Positions 53,285 through 62,057 of a stretch of 64,000 nt of DNA are shown piece by piece. The stretch is from Clostridiales bacterium 38-18 (GTDB taxonomy: Bacteria; Bacillota; Clostridia; Peptostreptococcales; Acidaminobacteraceae), in the NCBI GenBank assembly GCA_001897605.1, contig MKTL01000016.1, forward strand, positions 416,395-480,394. Reading direction: 5' to 3'. Both the position numbers and the translations under genes were made by a program. The notes below the pieces were generated by a model. It saw only the letters and a program-made list of their open reading frames with translations. It did not search any database and was not told the origin of the DNA. Every line of letters starts with the position of its first letter. Position 1 is the first letter of the stretch.

Positions 53285-54490
53285 TTATCCTACGTTAAAG
53301 TCAGTGTTCAATCTTTCTACGATTTCTTTACCTAAGGCATTTAAAGCTTCGAATTCAACATCCTTTGGCGAATAAGTTGCTTCTATGGATGGACCAATTT
53401 TTTCCCAGCCGATTTCGTTAACGAAAGCCTCAATACCTGAAACCCCACCACCAGACCAAGATTTGTTACCAAAAACGGAAATCAAGCGATCCTTAAGACC
53501 AGAGTTGCTAAGCTTAGCTAGTACCGTTTCAACAGAGCTAAATACTTTAGTGTTATATGCACACGAGCCGATAACCACCGCTTTGTATTTCCAAATTTCA
53601 CTTAGAATATATGAGTTGTGTGTTTTAGAGGCATCAAATACCTTAACATTTTTAACCCCATTTTCAGCGATGATGCGTGCAAGATAGTCTGCCATCTTTG
53701 CAGTATTGCCATACATAGAACCATAAACGATAACGACACCGTGCTCTGCCTCAAAGCGACTCCATTTATCATAAAGCTCAACTATTTTTGAAGGATTGGA
53801 ACGCCAAACCGGACCATGTGTCGGTGCGATCATCTTAATGTCTAGGCCACCTAATTTTTTTAGGCTTCTTTGAACCATAGGACTATACTTTGCCACGATA
53901 TTACTATAGTAACGTCTTGTTTCATCCTCATAAAATTCAAAATTTATTTCGTCGTCAAATATGCCGCCATCTAAAGCACCGAAGCCACCAAAAGCATCCA
54001 TTGAGAAAAGGACACCAGAGGTTTCATCGAAGGTCATCATAGTCTCTGGCCAGTGAACCATAGGGGTTAAGTAGAACGTTAGCTTGTGCTTTCCTAAATC
54101 GATAGAATCCCCATCGCCAACCTCATAATAATTACGCGTAATACCATAAAAGCCTTCTATAAAAGGAAAGGTCTTTTTATTACCTACGATTTTCATATCT
54201 GGATAAGCACCTAAAAGAGCGAGCATCGAGCCTGAATGATCGGGCTCCATATGATTGACGATTAGGTAATCTACTTGTCTATCGCCAATGATTTCCTTAA
54301 TTTTTTCAAGATATTCTGTCGTCTTATTAAACTTTACCGTATCTAGAATGGCTATCTTTTCATCGTTGATCAGGTATGAGTTGTATGCCACACCTTTTTC
54401 CAATGGCCAGTAGTTTTCAAATAGAGTAGTCTCTCTATCGTTCACACCAATCCAATGGATATCTTCTCTAATACTTAATCTACAATTCAT
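53285..54490 (-). CDS. Flavodiiron protein (FprA-type oxygen/NO reductase)
   Basis: 401 residues: metallo-beta-lactamase-like di-iron domain (about 1-250) with NHMEPDHSGS, MVHWPETM, SMDAFGGFG and APTHGPVW ligands, then a flavodoxin domain (about 255-400) with VIVYGSMYGNTAKMA for FMN. It reduces oxygen (or NO) to water using rubredoxin electrons. Divergent from PFOR with a shared 13-bp inverted repeat between them. The short C-terminus lacks a rubredoxin extension, so external rubredoxin (21.2 kb) is needed. Confidence 0.94.
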   Translation of the reverse strand: MNCRLSIREDIHWIGVNDRETTLFENYWPLEKGVAYNSYLINDEKIAILDTVKFNKTTEYLEKIKEIIGDRQVDYLIVNHMEPDHSGSMLALLGAYPDMKIVGNKKTFPFIEGFYGITRNYYEVGDGDSIDLGKHKLTFYLTPMVHWPETMMTFDETSGVLFSMDAFGGFGALDGGIFDDEINFEFYEDETRRYYSNIVAKYSPMVQRSLKKLGGLDIKMIAPTHGPVWRSNPSKIVELYDKWSRFEAEHGVVIVYGSMYGNTAKMADYLARIIAENGVKNVKVFDASKTHNSYILSEIWKYKAVVIGSCAYNTKVFSSVETVLAKLSNSGLKDRLISVFGNKSWSGGGVSGIEAFVNEIGWEKIGPSIEATYSPKDVEFEALNALGKEIVERLNTDFNVG

Positions 54491-54606
54491 TATTCACCTC
54501 GTATTTGTATTTACTAAAACAGTGGTCTATTAATGCTTTTATTATAGAATAAAATCATTGGATAGGACAGACTATTTTTGTATTTATTAATTTACAGTTT
54601 CGAATT

Positions 54607-54799
54607 GTATACAAAATACAGATATGCTATAATACTAAATGTAATCGAAATGGCTATAGTGGTTTACATCCTGAACATTCTTATATATAATGTACTTGAA
54701 CTTTAGTAATAGAGGTAGTTGACCATTGTGTCAAATGATTAACAAAATGTAGCATAAGGATTGGGAGTACGTTGATTGACAGGGATGTATTTTGTATAC
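54607..54799. promoter_or_regulatory. 13-bp inverted repeat linking the flavodiiron and PFOR promoters
   Basis: GTATACAAAATAC (54607-54619) is the exact reverse complement of GTATTTTGTATAC (54787-54799), 167 bp apart. The second copy lies in the spacer of the PFOR promoter; the first is upstream of the flavodiiron gene. Between them is AT-rich sequence with no gene. Confidence 0.55.
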
Positions 54800-54805
54800 T
54801 ATACT
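54776..54805 (+). promoter_or_regulatory. PFOR promoter
   Basis: TTGACA (54776-54781), 18-bp spacer, TATACT (54800-54805), about 40 nt before the ATG. Confidence 0.75.
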
Positions 54806-54845
54806 GTTTCTGTAATCAATGATGATTAAAAGGAGGCTATTTTTA

Positions 54846-57800
54846 ATGGGTAAAAAAGTAATGAAAACCATGGACGGTAACACGGCTGCAGCATATGTAT
54901 CATATGCGTTTACTGATGTTGCTGCTATCTACCCAATTACACCATCTTCAAATATGGCAGAAGCTGTAGATGAATGGGCGTCATCTGGGAAAAAGAATAT
55001 TTTCGGCCGACCTGTAATGGTATCTGAGCTTCAATCAGAAGCGGGTGCTGCAGGTGCTGTTCACGGCTCTTTGCAAGCAGGTGCTTTAACGACGACTTTC
55101 ACAGCGTCACAAGGCTTGCTATTAATGATCCCAAATATGTACAAAATTGCTGGCGAATTATTACCAGGTGTATTCCACGTAAGTGCTAGAGCAATCGCTT
55201 CACATGCACTTTCTATCTTCGGCGATCATTCAGACGTTATGGCAGCTAGACAAACTGGTTTTGCTTTATTGTCTTCAGGTTCAGTTCAAGAAGTTATGGA
55301 CCTTGCTGGTGTTGCTCACTTATCTGCAATTAAAGGTAGAGTACCATTCGTTCACTTCTTTGACGGTTTCAGAACATCACACGAAGTTCAAAAAATCGAA
55401 GTTATTGATTACGCAGAATTCGATAGATTGGTTGACCACGATGCAATCAATGCATTTAGAAATGGCGCTTTAAGCCCAGAGCATCCTGTTACAAGAGGTA
55501 CAGCACAAAACCCTGATATCTTCTTCCAAGCAAGAGAAGCTTCTAATGGTTTCTACAATGCTGTTCCTGAAATCGTTGTTAACTACATGAACGAAATCAA
55601 CAAAATTACAGGTAGAGATTACAAGCCTTTCAACTACTATGGTGCTCCAGATGCTGAGAGAATCGTTGTAGCAATGGGTTCTGTAGTTGAATCTTTAGAA
55701 GAAACAATCGACTACTTAAACGCTAGAGGCGAAAAAGTAGGTATGATCAAAGTTAGATTATACAGACCATGGGCACCAAGCTACTTCTTTGATGTTTTAC
55801 CTGCTACTGTAAAAACAATTGCAGTATTAGATAGAACGAAAGAACCAGGTGCAGATGGCGAGCCATTATATAAAGACGTTAGAGCTATGTTCTACGGCAG
55901 AGAAAATACACCAGTTATCGTTGGTGGACGTTATGGTCTTGGCTCAAAAGATACAACGCCTACACACCTTAAGGTTGTATTTGACGAAATGAAAAAAGAA
56001 AACCCAGCAAACGGCTTTACACTTGCGATCAATGATGATGTGACTCACCTTTCTTTAAATGCAGAAGAGAGCATCGTTGCTGAGAGCGAAGGCACTATCC
56101 GTTGCAAATTCTGGGGTCTTGGTTCTGACGGTACAGTTGGCGCTAACAAAAATGCAATCAAAATCATCGGTGACAAAACTGACCTTTATGCACAAGGTTA
56201 CTTCTCATATGACTCTAAAAAGTCAGGTGGTATCACAGTTTCTCACTTAAGATTTGGTAAAAACCCAATTCGTTCAACTTACCTCATCGATGAAGCAGAT
56301 TACGTTGCATGCCACAATCAATCATATGTATACCAATATGATTTATTAAAAGGCCTTAAAAAAGGTGGTACTTTTGTTCTTAACTGTAAATGGAATGAAG
56401 AAGAAGTAAGTGCTTTACTTCCTGCAGCTATGAAAAAATATATCGCTACAAAAGAGATCAAATTCTACACAATCGACGCTACTAGCATCGCTGAAGAAAT
56501 CGGTCTTGGTAACAGAATCAACATGATCATGCAATCTGCATTCTTTAAACTTGCTAACGTTATCGATATCAATGACGCTGTTAAGTATCTTAAAGAAGCA
56601 ATTGAAAAATCATATGGAAATAAAGGTGCTAAAATCGTTGAGCTTAACAACAAAGCAGTTGATTTAGGTATCGATAGACTTGTAAAAGTTACAGTTCCTG
56701 CTGATTGGGCAACTGCTGAAGAGTCAACTGGCGTTGAAGCTAAAGGTGAACCAACATTCATCAAAGAAATCTTAAGACCAATCGCTGCTCAAAAAGGTGA
56801 TGATCTTCCAGTAAGTACATTCAAAGGCTATGAAGATGGTACTTTCGAAGCGGGTACTGCTGCTTACGAAAAACGTGGTATCGCAGTTAACGTTCCAGAA
56901 TGGCAAATCGACAACTGTATCCAATGTAACCAATGTTCTTATGTCTGCCCACATGCAGCTATCCGTCCTTTCTTAATCACTGAAGAAGAAAAAGCGGCAG
57001 CTCCAGCAGGCTTTGAAACAAAAGGAGCAATCGGTAAAGGTCTTGAAGGCTTACAATACAAAATTCAAGTTTCTCCATACGATTGTACAGGCTGCGGAAA
57101 CTGTGCTGATGTTTGTCCTTCTAAAAACAAAGCATTGGTTATGAAGCCAATCGAAACTCAAGTTGAAGTTCAATCTGAAAACTGGAATTTCGTAGTTGCT
57201 CAACCAGTTAAAGACGACAAAATGCCTCTTAACACAGTTAAAGGCTCACAATTTGCTCAACCATTATTCGAGTTCTCAGGCGCTTGTGCTGGTTGTGGTG
57301 AAACACCATATATCAAAGCAGTTACACAATTATACGGTGACAGAATGATGATCGCAAATGCTACAGGTTGTTCTTCAATCTGGGGTGGTTCTGCACCTTC
57401 TACACCATATACTAAAAACGCTAAAGGACAAGGTCCAGCTTGGGCGAACTCATTATTCGAAGACAATGCTGAGTACGGATACGGTATGGCACTTGCTGTA
57501 AAAGCAATTAGATCAAACATGGTAGAAAGATTCTCTGCACTTGTTGAAATGAACATTGATGAAGCGGTTAAAGCGCCATTCGTTGAGTGGTTAGGCTGCT
57601 ACGAAGATGCAGAAGCTTCAAAAGTTGCTTCAGCTAAAGTTCTTTCAGTACTTGATGCAAACGTAGATGCTGCTGCTAAAGAAATCCTTGAGTATGCTAG
57701 AAACCAAAAAGACTACCTAGTAAAACGTTCTGTATGGATCGTTGGTGGTGACGGTTGGGCATATGACATCGGTTTCGGTGGTCTTGATCACGTTCTTGCT

Positions 57801-58379
57801 AGTGGCGAAAACGTAAACGTTCTTGTATTTGATACAGAAGTTTACTCAAATACAGGTGGACAAGCTTCTAAATCTACTCCAGTATCTGCAGTTGCTAAAT
57901 TTGCTTCAGCTGGTATGAGAGTTAAGAAGAAAGACCTTGGTATGATCGCTTCAACTTATGGCTATGTATACGTAGCACAAGTTGCTATGGGCGCTAACCA
58001 AAACCACTTCTTAAAAGTGCTTCAAGAAGCTGAATCATATGATGGTCCATCATTAATCATCGCTTACGCACCATGTATCGCTCACGGTATCAAAACTGGT
58101 ATGGGCACAACACAAAGAAGAGAAAAAGAAGCTGTAGATGCAGGTTACTGGCATCTTTGGAGATTTGACCCACGCGTTAAAGCTGAAGGCAAAAATCCAT
58201 TCTTCCTCGATTCTAAAGAGCCTACTACTAGCTTCCAAGACTTTATCCTTGGCGAAACGCGATATACAATTCTTCAAAAACAATTCCCTGAAGTTGCAAG
58301 TGACTTGTTCAAAGTAGCTGAAGAGAACGCTAAAGATAGATATGCTGGCTATGTAAGATTAGCTAAAATGGAATACTAA
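54846..58379 (+). CDS. nifJ: Pyruvate:ferredoxin (flavodoxin) oxidoreductase, single chain
   Basis: 1177 residues. Converts pyruvate and CoA to acetyl-CoA, CO2 and reduced ferredoxin. Domains in order: pyrimidine-binding (YPITPSSNMAE), a transketolase C-like domain, the gamma domain, a double 4Fe-4S ferredoxin domain (CIQCNQCSYVCPHAA; CTGCGNCADVCPS), and the ThDP domain with CAGCGETPY, GCSSIWGGS and GGDGWAYDIG. Extra Cys ligands of the proximal cluster flank it. I choose ATG 54846 with AGGAGG over ATG 54819. Codon use is strongly biased, suggesting high expression. Confidence 0.97.
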   Translation: MGKKVMKTMDGNTAAAYVSYAFTDVAAIYPITPSSNMAEAVDEWASSGKKNIFGRPVMVSELQSEAGAAGAVHGSLQAGALTTTFTASQGLLLMIPNMYKIAGELLPGVFHVSARAIASHALSIFGDHSDVMAARQTGFALLSSGSVQEVMDLAGVAHLSAIKGRVPFVHFFDGFRTSHEVQKIEVIDYAEFDRLVDHDAINAFRNGALSPEHPVTRGTAQNPDIFFQAREASNGFYNAVPEIVVNYMNEINKITGRDYKPFNYYGAPDAERIVVAMGSVVESLEETIDYLNARGEKVGMIKVRLYRPWAPSYFFDVLPATVKTIAVLDRTKEPGADGEPLYKDVRAMFYGRENTPVIVGGRYGLGSKDTTPTHLKVVFDEMKKENPANGFTLAINDDVTHLSLNAEESIVAESEGTIRCKFWGLGSDGTVGANKNAIKIIGDKTDLYAQGYFSYDSKKSGGITVSHLRFGKNPIRSTYLIDEADYVACHNQSYVYQYDLLKGLKKGGTFVLNCKWNEEEVSALLPAAMKKYIATKEIKFYTIDATSIAEEIGLGNRINMIMQSAFFKLANVIDINDAVKYLKEAIEKSYGNKGAKIVELNNKAVDLGIDRLVKVTVPADWATAEESTGVEAKGEPTFIKEILRPIAAQKGDDLPVSTFKGYEDGTFEAGTAAYEKRGIAVNVPEWQIDNCIQCNQCSYVCPHAAIRPFLITEEEKAAAPAGFETKGAIGKGLEGLQYKIQVSPYDCTGCGNCADVCPSKNKALVMKPIETQVEVQSENWNFVVAQPVKDDKMPLNTVKGSQFAQPLFEFSGACAGCGETPYIKAVTQLYGDRMMIANATGCSSIWGGSAPSTPYTKNAKGQGPAWANSLFEDNAEYGYGMALAVKAIRSNMVERFSALVEMNIDEAVKAPFVEWLGCYEDAEASKVASAKVLSVLDANVDAAAKEILEYARNQKDYLVKRSVWIVGGDGWAYDIGFGGLDHVLASGENVNVLVFDTEVYSNTGGQASKSTPVSAVAKFASAGMRVKKKDLGMIASTYGYVYVAQVAMGANQNHFLKVLQEAESYDGPSLIIAYAPCIAHGIKTGMGTTQRREKEAVDAGYWHLWRFDPRVKAEGKNPFFLDSKEPTTSFQDFILGETRYTILQKQFPEVASDLFKVAEENAKDRYAGYVRLAKMEY

Positions 58380-58419
58380 GAGTAAAAAAAGATAAATTAA
58401 TGCTACAAATTATCACTTT

Positions 58420-58447
58420 AAGGCTGTCGTAAGACAGCCTTTTTTAC
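58420..58447 (+). terminator. PFOR terminator
   Basis: AAGGCTGTC-GTAA-GACAGCCTT followed by a T-run. Confidence 0.95.
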
Positions 58448-58550
58448 ATATTCAAGGCGTAAAATAGTTATTCAAAATTTTTATTTGCAATGGTCGGGTA
58501 GATGCTTTAAAATATATTTAGCCTATCGAATGAATTTGAAAGGAGTCACT

Positions 58551-58940
58551 ATGAATTTCATAAGACTTGAAACGAGAATCCATACAGATATCAATAACGG
58601 TTATCGATATTTGACGAATCCCTCTAAGATCGAAAAATGGACTCAGAAAAAACCGAATAAGACAGAGCAAGAACAGTTCAGCTGGGTTGTGTGGCATTTT
58701 GAAGAGAGTGATTATATCTATACTTTCAATTTGATGAGATGTGGCGTGAAAACTGAATACTGCACAGAAATTCACCTTGTGATTACACATCCAAGTGGTA
58801 GCATCGAAGAGGCGCTACAGGAGTCGGTTAAAGCGGAGGCGACTGCTTTACTTGATGCACTTAGATTTGAATTCAATAAAGAGTGGGTTATAACAGACCG
58901 TGATTTATCGGCGAGCTTCTTTAAAGGGAGCAAGCTATAA
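58551..58940 (+). CDS. Small SRPBCC-like protein
   Basis: 129 residues. The pattern IRLETRIHTDINNGYRYLTNP-KIEKWT, a central WVVWHFEESDYIYTF strand pair and a long C-terminal helix resembles the START/SRPBCC (AHSA1-like) fold, which binds small hydrophobic ligands, though the match is weak. ATG 58551 has AAAGGAG upstream; 22 further codons before it have none. Separate terminator upstream, so it starts its own transcript, perhaps with the aldo/keto reductase 46 nt later. Confidence 0.6.
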   Translation: MNFIRLETRIHTDINNGYRYLTNPSKIEKWTQKKPNKTEQEQFSWVVWHFEESDYIYTFNLMRCGVKTEYCTEIHLVITHPSGSIEEALQESVKAEATALLDALRFEFNKEWVITDRDLSASFFKGSKL

Positions 58941-58986
58941 TCATTTGGGGTGGTTTTTTAACTTTTACAGGTATTAAGGAGGAAAT

Positions 58987-60123
58987 ATGCAATACAGATT
59001 GATTGGTAAAACAGGTATTAACGCTTCTGTTCTAGGACTTGGTTGTATGCGACTTCCAGCAGACGCAGCAGATGCAAGCGTAGTAGATAAAGCAAAAGCA
59101 ATAGAAATGATTCGATATGCACTTGATCATGGGATCAATTATATCGATACAGCATATCCTTATCATGGTGGTGAAAGTGAGAGAATCGTTGGAGAAGCGC
59201 TTAAAGGCGGTTACCGTGAAAAGGCAGTTTTAATTACAAAATCTCCAGGCTGGCTCATAAAAACACAAGCGGATTTCCACAAGTATTTAGATGAGCAGCT
59301 TGAAAAATTAGGTACAGATCATTTAGACATTTACCTATTACATGCACTCAACAGAAACACATGGGCAACTTACAAGGAAATAGACGTATTTACAGCAATA
59401 GAAGAAGCGAAGGCAAGTGGTAAAATCAAGCACATCGGTTTTTCATTCCACGATGAGTATGAAATCTTTCAAGAGATCGTAGATAGCTATGATTGGGAGC
59501 TTTGTATGCTTCAGCTTAACTATATGGATATGGGCGAGCAAGCGGGTCTTAAAGGACTTAAATATGCCGAGTCTAAAGGCTTACCAGTGATCGTTATGGA
59601 GCCACTTAAAGGCGGTATGCTAGCAAACCCACCTGAAGAAGTGAAGTCTATCTTCGAAGGCCATGCGAAAGAAAGAAGCGCAGTTGAATGGGCGTATCGT
59701 TATGTGGCGAACTTTGAAAATGTCAAAGTGGTCTTAAGTGGTATGTCTAACCTAGAACAGCTTCAAAACAGCATCAGTCTTTCAGATCAGCTTACAGTAG
59801 GTAACTTGGATGAGAAAGCACATGAAGTGGTTGAGGCTGTGAAAGAGGCGTACGCAAGACGCGTTCAAGTACCGTGTACGGACTGTAAGTACTGTGTACC
59901 TTGTCCACAAGGCGTTCAAATTCCTAGAGCGTTTTCATTCTTTAATAGAGCATACATCTTCGATAGCCAAGAAGCGATGAAGAATCAATATATGCAACAA
60001 ATCCCAGAGACAGGTAGAGCAGGCCAATGTATCGCATGTGGTCTCTGTGAACCTAAGTGTCCTCAAAAGATAGAAATCATCGCAAGCTTAAGCAGAGTAG
60101 CAGGCGAGTTCGAAAACGTATAA
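58987..60123 (+). CDS. Aldo/keto reductase with C-terminal 4Fe-4S ferredoxin domain
   Basis: 378 residues. TIM-barrel AKR (about 1-280): GLGCMRLP, DHGINYIDTAYPYHGGESE (Asp and Tyr of the catalytic tetrad), LITKSP (Lys), YLLHALN (His). The C-terminal 90 residues carry CTDCKYCVPCPQGVQIP and CIACGLCEPKCPQKI, typical of two 4Fe-4S clusters. This clostridial fusion family is of unknown substrate; electron transfer between ferredoxin and a carbonyl is the natural guess. AAGGAGG precedes the ATG. Confidence 0.92.
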   Translation: MQYRLIGKTGINASVLGLGCMRLPADAADASVVDKAKAIEMIRYALDHGINYIDTAYPYHGGESERIVGEALKGGYREKAVLITKSPGWLIKTQADFHKYLDEQLEKLGTDHLDIYLLHALNRNTWATYKEIDVFTAIEEAKASGKIKHIGFSFHDEYEIFQEIVDSYDWELCMLQLNYMDMGEQAGLKGLKYAESKGLPVIVMEPLKGGMLANPPEEVKSIFEGHAKERSAVEWAYRYVANFENVKVVLSGMSNLEQLQNSISLSDQLTVGNLDEKAHEVVEAVKEAYARRVQVPCTDCKYCVPCPQGVQIPRAFSFFNRAYIFDSQEAMKNQYMQQIPETGRAGQCIACGLCEPKCPQKIEIIASLSRVAGEFENV

Positions 60124-60217
60124 AAATATTGTAAGACTTATAAAAAATGTTGAAACCCACTTTGAAACCCTCTATAATTAAAGGTGCTATAATGATTTTA
60201 TCGAAAGAGGTGGCATT

Positions 60218-60859
60218 TTGAAGAAGGGCGATTTTATTTGGGGTGCATTATTAGCAGCGTTTACTGCTTTTGTAATTGTACCATCAACACATGAGGTTTT
60301 TGTTACATTTACAGGCGCACATCCTTATATAGGCGGTTTTATCAAGTTTGGACTTTTAGCGACTATGGGTGAAATGCTCGTGGTACGTATCAGTACAAAA
60401 GAGTGGAAGAAAGCACCAGGATTCCTATGGCGTGTGGCGATTTGGGGATTCCTTGGTATGGTCATCACCTTGATCTTCTCTATCTTCTCAGGTGGCGTAA
60501 CCAGCGCACTTGGAAAGGGTTTATTACCAGGAGGCGATTCAAAGCTCGCATTTGCATTTTTCACAAGCTTCTTGATGAACATGACATTTGCACCGACGTT
60601 TATGGCATTCCACAGATTTACAGACACGTATCTCGACCTTAAATACGGTGAAGGCAAAAAACCAACCATCGCAATGGTTGTCGATCGAATTGACTGGAAA
60701 GGATTTATCTCATTTGTCCTAATGAAAACAATCCCATTCTTCTGGATCCCAGCACACACGATCACATTCCTTTTACCACCAGAATACCGCGTACTCGTCG
60801 CAGCGTACCTAAGCATGGCACTCGGCCTACTACTCACAATCGCAAAGCGTAGAAAGTAA
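60218..60859 (+). CDS. Multi-pass membrane protein, distant Mpv17/PMP22-like pattern
   Basis: 213 residues with four or five hydrophobic segments. The end, FWIPAHTITFLLPPEYRVLVA, recalls the Mpv17/PMP22 signature (W-P...NF-x-VP...R), and a central FAPTFMAFHRF also fits loosely. These are pore-like proteins of eukaryotic organelles with some bacterial relatives. I give the family only as a possibility. AAAGAGG lies before TTG 60218, which is used as start. Its job is unknown. Confidence 0.65.
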   Translation: MKKGDFIWGALLAAFTAFVIVPSTHEVFVTFTGAHPYIGGFIKFGLLATMGEMLVVRISTKEWKKAPGFLWRVAIWGFLGMVITLIFSIFSGGVTSALGKGLLPGGDSKLAFAFFTSFLMNMTFAPTFMAFHRFTDTYLDLKYGEGKKPTIAMVVDRIDWKGFISFVLMKTIPFFWIPAHTITFLLPPEYRVLVAAYLSMALGLLLTIAKRRK

Positions 60860-60904
60860 TTGGTCGTCTAAGGGCTATGTAACTGAATCAATTTAGACAA
60901 AATT

Positions 60905-60953
60905 AAGGAGATGGCGTAATCTATGAGAATAGAATATGGCATCTCCTTTTGTG
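60905..60953 (+). terminator. Terminator after the membrane protein gene
   Basis: AAGGAGATG (60905-60913) pairs with CATCTCCTT (60940-60948) around a long loop, followed by TT-rich sequence. It marks the left border of the cassette-like region. Confidence 0.75.
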
Positions 60954-60954
60954 T

Positions 60955-60980
60955 TTAATCTCTGTTGTTAACGCTTAGAC
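60955..60980 (-). repeat. attC-like remnant E
   Basis: Directly after the stop of the 208-residue gene on the minus strand. It keeps the R''-like end (GTTAACG on the plus strand, 60967-60973) and the neighbouring CTGTTGTTA, related to CTGTGTGTTA of the other copies. The hairpin and the other half are missing. Confidence 0.4.
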
Positions 60981-60983
60981 TCT

Positions 60984-61610
60984 TTATAATAAATTCTTAT
61001 AACGATGACTAAATACGATAAATTGGTCATCATCAGATAGGTTAGATAATAATAATTCAATTGAGTTATCGTTCTTCTCTAAATTGAGTGTTTGTGAGAT
61101 TTCCAATTGATTTTCACGATACAACTCAGTATGCATACCGTATTTGTTTTCAAGATCTCTAACTGAATAATTTTCTTCATTTCTTGTATATTCAATTATT
61201 TCTCTCCAATAAGGATAATAGTTTACAAGTTCCAAAAACTCTTTTAAATAAGAAGCAATTTTTCCACATTGTCCATCTTTAGTAACATAACCTACGGGGT
61301 GAACTCTATCCTCAATGTTACCAAAATTGCCTATCGTACCAAAACAGTTTCCAAAGCTATCTAATCCAAAAATAACAAAGTGCTCTAAGGTAATAAAACT
61401 AAAATCTTCACTCTTTTCATCCATACAAAATCTTAAGTTACAGTTGTCTTCTAATAATTTATAGATTCTGTGTTCTTGTTCGCCAGCAGGAGTAGTTGCT
61501 ACTTCGTTCAGCTCTCGATACATACGTGGCTTACCATCTTCAGTTGTGAAAAAAACTTGAAATCCGAACCCCGGAACCTCACTAACACTTCTAGTAGATT
61601 TTTTAGACAT
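60984..61610 (-). CDS. Unrecognised protein, possibly SUKH/SMI1-like
   Basis: 208 residues, soluble. The stretch IFGLDSFGNCFGTIGNFGNIEDRV followed by IASYLKEFLELVNYY loosely resembles the SUKH (SMI1/KNR4) pattern, a group rich in immunity proteins against toxins; I cannot confirm it. The C-terminus has a helical region (LENKYGMHTELYRENQLE) and an acidic end. AAGGGA precedes the ATG. It sits in the cassette-like array between sites D and E with no partner toxin visible. More AT-rich than the chromosome to its left. Confidence 0.62.
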   Translation of the reverse strand: MSKKSTRSVSEVPGFGFQVFFTTEDGKPRMYRELNEVATTPAGEQEHRIYKLLEDNCNLRFCMDEKSEDFSFITLEHFVIFGLDSFGNCFGTIGNFGNIEDRVHPVGYVTKDGQCGKIASYLKEFLELVNYYPYWREIIEYTRNEENYSVRDLENKYGMHTELYRENQLEISQTLNLEKNDNSIELLLSNLSDDDQFIVFSHRYKNLL

Positions 61611-61684
61611 ATTTATTCCCTTCGTTTAATCTACAATTCACATTTACAAAATTGATTCATATAAAGGATTTAGTTAATAATTGA

Positions 61685-61739
61685 GCTTTATGTTCTTATA
61701 GCTTTGGTAGCTTAATCCGCATGGACTGTGTGTTAGCGG
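61685..61739 (-). repeat. attC-like site D (degenerate)
   Basis: On the plus strand ends GGACTGTGTGTTAGCGG (61723-61739), 10 bp from the preceding stop codon. The distal half is decayed (GAACATAA on the minus strand where site A has GAACGTTA), and the central hairpin is imperfect. Confidence 0.55.
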
Positions 61740-61748
61740 AAGTTTACA

Positions 61749-61970
61749 TTAAATATTGTTTGAAACTACAACAATTCCTGTATCTAACAACTCTTGTAAT
61801 TGGGCAACTGTAAAACCTTGCCTGCTCTGATCGAAGTCTGTAATATAGAACCCTATACGTCTCATTTTAGCTCTAATTTTTTTCTTCTCATTAGCCTCTG
61901 AAGTCTCTAGATCTGCTATTAATACTCTTAATTTGTCAATCGCTTCTTTTGTAAATTCATTTGTTCCCAT
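61749..61970 (-). CDS. Small protein of unknown function
   Basis: 73 residues, charged helical N-terminal half (FTKEAIDKLRVLIADLETSEANE in part, KKKIRAKMRRIGFYITDF) and a C-terminal GFTVAQLQELLDTGIVVV. It may be an antitoxin-like or regulator-like small protein, but nothing specific is visible. GGAG precedes the ATG. Bounded by attC-like copies C and D, so it is a single-gene cassette candidate of about 310 bp. Confidence 0.65.
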   Translation of the reverse strand: MGTNEFTKEAIDKLRVLIADLETSEANEKKKIRAKMRRIGFYITDFDQSRQGFTVAQLQELLDTGIVVVSNNI

Positions 61971-61994
61971 AAAAACTCCTTTATTTTGACTTTA

Positions 61995-62048
61995 GGATTA
62001 CTTTCTTGCATTCCTTGCAGCGAAAGTTGCGGGGACTGTGTGTTAAGT
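61995..62048 (-). repeat. attC-like site C
   Basis: Plus strand: CATTCCTTGCA (62009-62019), loop, TGCGGGGACTG (62028-62038) imperfect stem, then TGTGTTAAGT. On the minus strand the R''-like box is ACTTAAC, which fits RYYYAAC. The R' half is altered to GTAATCC. Confidence 0.62.
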
Positions 62049-62057
62049 GAAGTGATA

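Noticed and set aside
60325..60837. 170-codon minus-strand frame
   Set aside because: Antisense shadow of the membrane protein gene, with no RBS and no plausible protein features.
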